A DNA stretch of 7,075 nucleotides from Halobacteriales archaeon (GTDB taxonomy: Archaea; Thermoplasmatota; E2; JACPAO01; JAHFTW01), in assembly GCA_020201445.1 (NCBI GenBank), contig JAIVGU010000209.1:1-7075 (forward strand), read 5' to 3'. Numbering within the stretch: position 1 is the first letter of the stretch; each line of letters begins with the position of its first letter. Shown piece after piece: positions 1-4,514 of the stretch. Under the pieces are notes generated by a model. That model worked only from the letters and a program-made list of their open reading frames with translations. It was not told where the DNA came from and did not search any database. The translations under genes and the position numbers were made by a program.

Positions 1-429
1 GTCCTGGACGCCCGCTTCGAGATTGCGGGCGGCCTGCCCGACCTCCACCCGACCGCGGGCCAGACCAGCCAGGTACAGGTGCCGGTGCTGAACGCCGGCT
101 CCGGGCCCGCCGAGGCGGAGGTGCTGCTGGCCGTCGATGGCGTCCTGCAGTCGCGCCGCACGGTCACGCTCGACCCCGGCGAGGTGCGCCAGGTGGCGCT
201 CCCGTTCAAGGCCGGTCCCAGCGGCGCCCGGCAGGACCTCGAGGTGCTGGTGCGCCCGGTCGGCTCCGACGCGTGGCTGGGCGACGCCGCCCTCTACGAC
301 GCCGGCGACGTCGGGAGCGCCAAGGTGGAGCCGGTCGCCGGCTCCAGCCTGCCCATCCCTGGCCTCGAGCTGCTGGCCGCGCTCGGCGCCTGCCTGGCGG
401 TGGCCGCGGCCCGGAGGCGGCGCGCGTGA
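1..429 (+). CDS. C-terminal part of a surface protein with CARDB-like domain and PGF-like anchor (5' truncated)
   Basis: The frame is open from base 1 to the TGA at 427-429, giving 142 residues; the true start lies upstream of the window. Residues about 20-110 read as one Ig-like beta-sandwich of the CARDB/NEW3 sort. The pattern is alternating hydrophobics, the motif VPVLNAGSGPAEAEVLL, then VDG, then LDPGEVRQVALPF, which matches the N-G/DG/L-pG layout of CARDB domains. After a short linker the protein ends with LPIPGLE, a hydrophobic helix and RRRRA, an archaeal-type C-terminal sorting or anchoring signal. Such domains usually mediate adhesion or act as spacers on exported proteins; no catalytic motif is visible. 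The gene overlaps the next one by 4 bases (GTGA), so the two are probably co-transcribed. The family of the whole protein cannot be told because its N-terminal part is missing. Confidence 0.85.
   Translation, partial: VLDARFEIAGGLPDLHPTAGQTSQVQVPVLNAGSGPAEAEVLLAVDGVLQSRRTVTLDPGEVRQVALPFKAGPSGARQDLEVLVRPVGSDAWLGDAALYDAGDVGSAKVEPVAGSSLPIPGLELLAALGACLAVAAARRRRA
349..426 (+). other. PGF-CTERM-like C-terminal sorting/anchor segment of the first protein
   Basis: The last 26 residues have three parts: LPIPGLE, about 15 hydrophobic residues (LLAALGACLAVAAA) and the basic end RRRRA. This is the layout of archaeal PGF-CTERM signals, which archaeosortase A processes in haloarchaea. Here the motif is PGL rather than PGF, so it is a variant or only a membrane anchor. 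A single Cys lies inside the helix. The call rests on layout only, since no archaeosortase gene is in view. Confidence 0.6.
413..428 (+). promoter_or_regulatory. Shine-Dalgarno GGAGG and GTG start inside the end of the upstream gene
   Basis: GGAGG at 413-417 lies 8 bases before the GTG at 426-428. It is made by the Arg codons CGG AGG CGG of the upstream protein's basic tail. The GTG shares bases with the upstream TGA stop in GTGA. This fixes the start of the second gene and suggests termination-reinitiation coupling. Confidence 0.75.
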
Positions 430-503
430 AGGCCCTGCTGGTGGTGGCCCTCCTGTCGTTGGCGGCGGCCGAGGTGGCGGTCGCCCCCGCCGCGGCCCAG
501 GCC
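426..503 (+). other. Signal peptide of the 1362-residue protein
   Basis: M-K is followed by a hydrophobic core (ALLVVALLSLAAA) and then an Ala-rich stretch ending AAAQAAPAPD. Cleavage is likely near residues 24-27, after Ala-x-Ala. There is no twin-arginine motif and no lipobox Cys, so Sec export with a type I-like cleavage is the simplest reading. Confidence 0.8.
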
Positions 504-3500
504 GCCCCGGCCCCGGACCTGCGCTCGGCGCCGTGGTCGCACGGCGCCATGTGCCAGGACCCCGCCATCACCGACGGCATCCCGGAGGGCGGTTGCCGCC
601 ACATGCGCATCCTCCTCACGGTGGACCCGGCGGCCCACCCGGAGACCGCGGCGCTGCTGGGCATGGCCAACCTGCCCGTCACCACCACGGTGGACGTGGC
701 GGCGGCGCTGCGCGGCCTGGGGGAGTACCCCGCCTTCGCCAACGGGCAGCTCTCCGGCTTCGAGCTCGACTTCGACTCCCTCCTCCTGGTGGAGGTGCAG
801 GCGGGCACCTGGCAGCCGGTGCGGCTGGACGGGGCGCAGAACGCGGTGCCCGAGGCGCTGCTGGTGTTCCGGGGCGACCTGGGCTCGGTGCAGCCGTTCG
901 ACGCCCGCTCCAATCCCGTGGTCACCCTGCAGTGGGTGCTGTCGGGGCCAACCCAAGGCGCCCGCCACTACCTGCTCTACCTCGACTCCCTGCACGAGGG
1001 GAAGAAGACTCCAGTGCAGGCGCAGGCGTCGCAGCTGGGCCGGGTCGCCTCCGCCGTGGGGCCGGGGCGCGGCAACACGGCGTACGTCGCCCTGCACGGC
1101 GACCTCGGCCTGTCGAGCAGCACCGACCCGCGCACCCTGCGGGTGACGAACCTGCAGGCCACCGAGGTCCACGTCGACGTCTACGGCTACGAGCGCTTCA
1201 ACATCCCCAAGGCGCAGCCCTTCCCGGAGCTGCGCAACCTGGCGCTCGCGGCCGGCCAGACCCGTCTGCTGCGGCTGCCCGCCGACTACGGCGAGGAGGC
1301 CGCCAAGGTCGTCGCGCGCGACGGCCTCGTGCTCGTCGAGGCCTCCTCCCGCGTCGGCTCCTCCACCTACCAGCCCGGCAGCTCGCGCCTCTTCCTCCCC
1401 TCCGCCGACGGCGGCTACGTCGGCACCGCGTTCGCCGGCCAGTCGCCGGTGGCCACGAACTGGCTGGTCTTCTGCCCCGGCATCCCCGAGAACACGGCGC
1501 CCTGCCAGGTGCAGACCTCCGCGGGCGGGTCCGCCGCCATCCCGGTCGGCAGCAGCTTCGCCGCCCTGCCGGTGCCGGCGGGGCAATCCGCCACGCTGCG
1601 CGCCACCACCGGCCTGGTGGCGGTGGAGCGGATGCCCACAGGCTCGCCCTCACGGGAGCAGATGGGCCTCACGCTCTGGCCGCCCGCGGACGGCCCGGTC
1701 ACCTCCAGCCTCTTCTTCGGCGAGGCCAACAGCGACCAGGTGGGCCTCCAGGACAAGCTCATGCTGGTCACCTCCACCTCTGGCTCCCGCCTGCAGGTGT
1801 TCAGCCTGCAGGCGCACGCGTTCCTGGCCGACAGCCTGGACCCGCGCGGCCCCGGCCTCTTCTCCGAGAGCGTCGCCGGCGCCTGGGGGACGAACTGGCA
1901 GCGCGACTGGCGGCTGGAGTCCACCCAACAGCACATGGAGCACGAGGATGGCCCCGTGCGCATCCGCGACCTGCAGGGCCGCGGCATCGCAGTCGGCAAC
2001 GGCGTGGTCGGCGACGACTCCTCGTTCAGCGTGTTCATGCCCATCCTCACCCCCGACGGGGGTCTCCACTACTCGGTCACCATCCCGGCCGACAGCTCCG
2101 GCAACCCGCTCGGCCGCGTCGCCCTCTTCTCGCCCTTCCCCGGCACCCATGTCCAGGCGTCCCGCGTCGCGGGCAGCGGCGCGGCGACGGACGTCGGCCG
2201 GGAGGGGCTGCAGCAGGACGAGTTCGTGCAGTCCTTCATCGACCGGCCGGGCACCTGGAGGGTGAACGCCAGCCACCCCGTGCTGCTCACCTGGGTGAAG
2301 GTCGGCACCGAGCCGATGACCGGCTTCGCGCCGGCGCTGACCCTCGGCCTGACGGCGACAGCGGAGGCAGCCCAGTTCGCGGGCTACGCCTTCCAGATCC
2401 CGGACGTCAACCTGTTCCAGACCATCCGCCCGGGCAACACGGCCTCCTTCGAGCTCACGGTGCAGAACCGCGCCCGCAAGGTGGACGGCACCCTCATCCA
2501 CGACTCCGCGCGCCTGACGGCGGCCGTGCCGGGCGGGTGGCCCGCGGCGGACGTCATCCCCTCCACGGTGGTGCTGCCGCCGGGCGAGTCCCGCACCGCC
2601 AAGGTGGACGCCACCGTCCCCGGCGACGTGGACCTGGCGCAGGGCGGCGCGACGGTCCGGCTGCACGCCGCAAGCACCGGCCAGCCCGGCTACCAGGTCG
2701 ACCTGCCGCTGCGCATCAACTACAAGGTCGAGCGCGGCGTGGACCTCACCGCCGACGGCAAGGACGGGACGGCGGAGCGCGCCGTGACCTCCGACGAGGT
2801 CGCCACCTACATCGTCCGCCTCACCAACACCGGCACCGTCCCCGACGCCTTCCACCTGGAGTTCGCCACCCCTCCCGCGCTATGGAGCATCGAGGTGGAG
2901 TGCCCCTTCGTCGACACCTGCTTCGAGGACGGCGAGCACACCACCCCCGTGCTGGGGGTGGGCAAGTCGCTCGACTACCACGTCAGCGTCACGCCGTCGG
3001 CGCAGAACGCGGCGCGGCTGACCACCCCCATCCTGGCCACCAGCGTGGCCGACCCCTCTGTGACCGACGCGGTGCGGCTGCTGACGGTGCTGGACGCCGA
3101 GCGCAAGCTGAGCGTCATCGTGCCGGAGACCAGCCAGGTCGTCCTTCCTGGCGCGGCGGCCAATTTTACCATAACGTTCAAGAACGACGGTGAGCAGGAC
3201 GAGGAAGTGCGCCTCGTCCTCAACGCCACGGGGCCAGCCGCCTGGGTGCGGCCCGGCGCCCTCGTCGACGACCCCGACTTCGACGCCCCGGTGCCCCTGG
3301 CGACCCTCAACAACACCTTCGGTGTGCGGCTGCACCAGGTGGTCCACCTCCGGGTGCACCAGCAGGTCCCCGCCGACGCGCCGCCCGGCCAGATCATGAT
3401 CATGCGGCTCGCGGTCAACAGCGGCCGCAGCGAGAGCGGCGGCCAAGCCAGCGAGCGCAGCGAGCACCAGCTGCGCGTCATCTCGGGCCGCTTGAGCGGC

Positions 3501-4514
3501 CTCAACGTCACCGGCCTGCCCGAGGCGGCCGACATCCTGCCCGGGACCTCCATCGACCTCCCGCTGACCATCCACTCCAGCTCCAACGCCGCGCAGGTGG
3601 TGCGCCTGCAAGCGTCGGTCCAGCCCACCCCCAGCGCGTGGAACGTCACGCTCGACGGGAAGCCGGGCCCGTGGGCGCTCAACCTCACGGCGCACGGCTC
3701 GCTCCCCGTCACCCTGAAGCTCTCCGCCTCGCCGCACGCCATCGCCACCTCGGTCGCCCCCTCGACCCTGCTGCTGCACCTCGGCGTGCCGGGCGCCTCC
3801 GTCCTGCCCGTCAAGGTGAAGCTGCGGGTGCCCGACGCGCTCGACGTCACCGTCCTCGACGCCACGCTGCGCCTCGAGGCGGGGCGGTCGCAGGAGGTCG
3901 CCCTCCACCTGCGCAACCGCGGCAACGTGCCCGTGGTGGCCACCGGCTCCTTCCCCGACCTGGAGTGGCCGGCGCGCTGGGGCAACGCCACCGTCGGCAC
4001 CGGCGAGGACGGCACGCTGCGGGTCTGGCTGGATGTGCCCGCGTCGGCCCTCGGCCGCACCGCCACGCTGCGCCTCGTCGACCGCACCAGCGGCGCGACC
4101 CTGGCCACGCCGGCGCTCAAGCTCGACGTCCGCACCCCGCAACTGGAGATTCAGGTGACCGGCACGCGCGCCCTCGCCAACGGGCTGCGCTCCTACACCC
4201 TCACGGTGACCAACCACGCCGCCAGCCCAGCGCGCATGGTGCAGATCCAGCTCCTGCAGGGCGAGCGGGTGCTCGACGCCGCGGTGCTGGAGAGCATCCT
4301 GCCCGGCGCGAGCGGCACCGTCCACCTCGTCTCCTCCGCGCCCGACGGCCTGCTGCTGCGCATCCGCTCCGCCGACGACCCCGCTGGGCGCACCATCACG
4401 CTGGAGGCCGTGTCCGGGGACGGCCCCGCCGCCGCCCGCCCCGCCCCCGCGCCCGCGGCGCTGCCCATCCTGGCCCTCGCGGCCCTCGCCCTGGCCCTGC
4501 GGAGGCGCGCATGA
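426..4514 (+). CDS. Large secreted, C-terminally anchored multi-domain surface protein (NEW3-like modules)
   Basis: This complete gene encodes 1362 residues. The GTG start at 426 is chosen because a signal peptide begins immediately after it, GGAGG lies 8 bases upstream and the gene overlaps its neighbour as GTGA. Residues 1-26 are the signal peptide. Residues about 31-205 form a beta-rich domain with a WVLSGPTQGARHYLLYLD stretch, a pattern I associate with unnamed secreted beta-sandwich domains of archaeal and bacterial surface proteins. Residues 216-627 hold four divergent repeat-like units. Residues 660-1331 hold about six NEW3/NPCBM-associated-like Ig folds (for example FELTVQN, YIVRLTNTG, FTITFKNDGE, LHLRNRGNVPV, YTLTVTNHA). 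A Pro/Ala linker, a hydrophobic helix and RRRA close the protein. It has exactly six Cys in three close pairs (43/57, 350/360, 826/832), as expected for disulfides outside the cell. Eight N-glycosylation sequons all fall after residue 610. No enzyme motif is seen; a role in the cell envelope, adhesion or S-layer association is inference. Confidence 0.9.
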   Translation: MKALLVVALLSLAAAEVAVAPAAAQAAPAPDLRSAPWSHGAMCQDPAITDGIPEGGCRHMRILLTVDPAAHPETAALLGMANLPVTTTVDVAAALRGLGEYPAFANGQLSGFELDFDSLLLVEVQAGTWQPVRLDGAQNAVPEALLVFRGDLGSVQPFDARSNPVVTLQWVLSGPTQGARHYLLYLDSLHEGKKTPVQAQASQLGRVASAVGPGRGNTAYVALHGDLGLSSSTDPRTLRVTNLQATEVHVDVYGYERFNIPKAQPFPELRNLALAAGQTRLLRLPADYGEEAAKVVARDGLVLVEASSRVGSSTYQPGSSRLFLPSADGGYVGTAFAGQSPVATNWLVFCPGIPENTAPCQVQTSAGGSAAIPVGSSFAALPVPAGQSATLRATTGLVAVERMPTGSPSREQMGLTLWPPADGPVTSSLFFGEANSDQVGLQDKLMLVTSTSGSRLQVFSLQAHAFLADSLDPRGPGLFSESVAGAWGTNWQRDWRLESTQQHMEHEDGPVRIRDLQGRGIAVGNGVVGDDSSFSVFMPILTPDGGLHYSVTIPADSSGNPLGRVALFSPFPGTHVQASRVAGSGAATDVGREGLQQDEFVQSFIDRPGTWRVNASHPVLLTWVKVGTEPMTGFAPALTLGLTATAEAAQFAGYAFQIPDVNLFQTIRPGNTASFELTVQNRARKVDGTLIHDSARLTAAVPGGWPAADVIPSTVVLPPGESRTAKVDATVPGDVDLAQGGATVRLHAASTGQPGYQVDLPLRINYKVERGVDLTADGKDGTAERAVTSDEVATYIVRLTNTGTVPDAFHLEFATPPALWSIEVECPFVDTCFEDGEHTTPVLGVGKSLDYHVSVTPSAQNAARLTTPILATSVADPSVTDAVRLLTVLDAERKLSVIVPETSQVVLPGAAANFTITFKNDGEQDEEVRLVLNATGPAAWVRPGALVDDPDFDAPVPLATLNNTFGVRLHQVVHLRVHQQVPADAPPGQIMIMRLAVNSGRSESGGQASERSEHQLRVISGRLSGLNVTGLPEAADILPGTSIDLPLTIHSSSNAAQVVRLQASVQPTPSAWNVTLDGKPGPWALNLTAHGSLPVTLKLSASPHAIATSVAPSTLLLHLGVPGASVLPVKVKLRVPDALDVTVLDATLRLEAGRSQEVALHLRNRGNVPVVATGSFPDLEWPARWGNATVGTGEDGTLRVWLDVPASALGRTATLRLVDRTSGATLATPALKLDVRTPQLEIQVTGTRALANGLRSYTLTVTNHAASPARMVQIQLLQGERVLDAAVLESILPGASGTVHLVSSAPDGLLLRIRSADDPAGRTITLEAVSGDGPAAARPAPAPAALPILALAALALALRRRA
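1071..2306 (+). other. Four divergent repeat-like beta units in the N-terminal half
   Basis: Residues 216-627 of the 1362-residue protein seem to contain four related units. Each opens with a hydrophobic strand after a Gly/Asn turn (TAYVALHG at 218, TNWLVFCPG at 345, KLMLVTSTSG at 444, LGRVALFSPF at 562). Each closes with a strand in which small turns precede alternating valines (GLVLVEASS about 302, GLVAVERMPTG about 396, GIAVGNGVVG about 520, HPVLLTWVKVG about 617). Between them, units 1 and 2 share a LxxAGQT/SxxLR segment. Pairwise identity is low, so these were found by eye as a pattern of strands, not by alignment. The overall look resembles repeated beta-sandwiches of IgGFc-binding-like surface proteins, but I cannot name a family. 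Confidence 0.4.
2403..4418 (+). other. Tandem NEW3/CARDB-like Ig-fold modules (about six)
   Basis: Residues 660-1331 of the 1362-residue protein split into about six modules of 90-130 residues: roughly 660-769, 770-893, 894-1021, 1022-1133, 1139-1237 and 1239-1331. Each has a strand of the form hydrophobic-x-hydrophobic ending in an Asn/Gly turn (TVQNRARK, RLTNTGTV, TFKNDGEQ, TIHSSSNA, HLRNRGNV, TVTNHAAS) preceded by a LPPG/LPG-type turn in several copies. This matches the NPCBM-associated NEW3 and CARDB pattern of secreted proteins. Such chains usually act as stalks or ligand-binding spacers. Boundaries are approximate. Confidence 0.65.
4419..4511 (+). other. C-terminal linker and hydrophobic anchor of the 1362-residue protein
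   Basis: Residues 1332-1344 are Pro/Ala-rich. Residues 1345-1358 (ALPILALAALALAL) form a short hydrophobic helix, and RRRA is the end. The position matches the anchor of the upstream protein, but there is no Pro-Gly motif, so recognition by the same sorting enzyme is doubtful. At about 14 residues the helix is short for a full membrane span. Confidence 0.6.
4501..4513 (+). promoter_or_regulatory. Shine-Dalgarno GGAGG and ATG start inside the end of the second gene
   Basis: GGAGG at 4501-4505 sits 5 bases before the ATG at 4511-4513. It is part of the CGG AGG CGC codons of the RRRA tail. The ATG overlaps the TGA stop at 4512-4514 as ATGA. This repeats the arrangement at 413-428 and supports translational coupling. 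Confidence 0.75.

Noticed and set aside
79..81. GTG at 79 as the start of the first gene
   Set aside because: The same frame is open back to base 1 with in-frame sequence that continues the beta-domain pattern, so the gene enters from upstream.
273..425. Longer start (GTG at 273) for the second gene
   Set aside because: It would add 51 Arg-rich residues before a clear signal peptide and overlap the upstream gene by 157 bases. The GTG at 426 has GGAGG and begins the signal peptide.
137..3193. Open frame of 1018 codons on the + strand
   Set aside because: It overlaps both real genes in another frame. Its product is a monotonous Arg/Pro/Gly/Ala-rich sequence with no domains, typical of a GC-rich shadow frame.
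3421..3470. Short repeat GCAGCGAG (3427 and 3457) in a Ser/Glu/Gly-rich segment
   Set aside because: Two 8-base copies in a GC-rich coding region encode an exposed loop (SGRSESGGQASERSEH). There is no array, palindrome or sign of a mobile element.
2880..4325. Antisense open frame of 481 codons, with others at 294-1586 and 1650-2855
   Set aside because: All are opposite the 1362-residue protein gene and have low-complexity products without motifs. They are explained by high GC, which removes stop codons.
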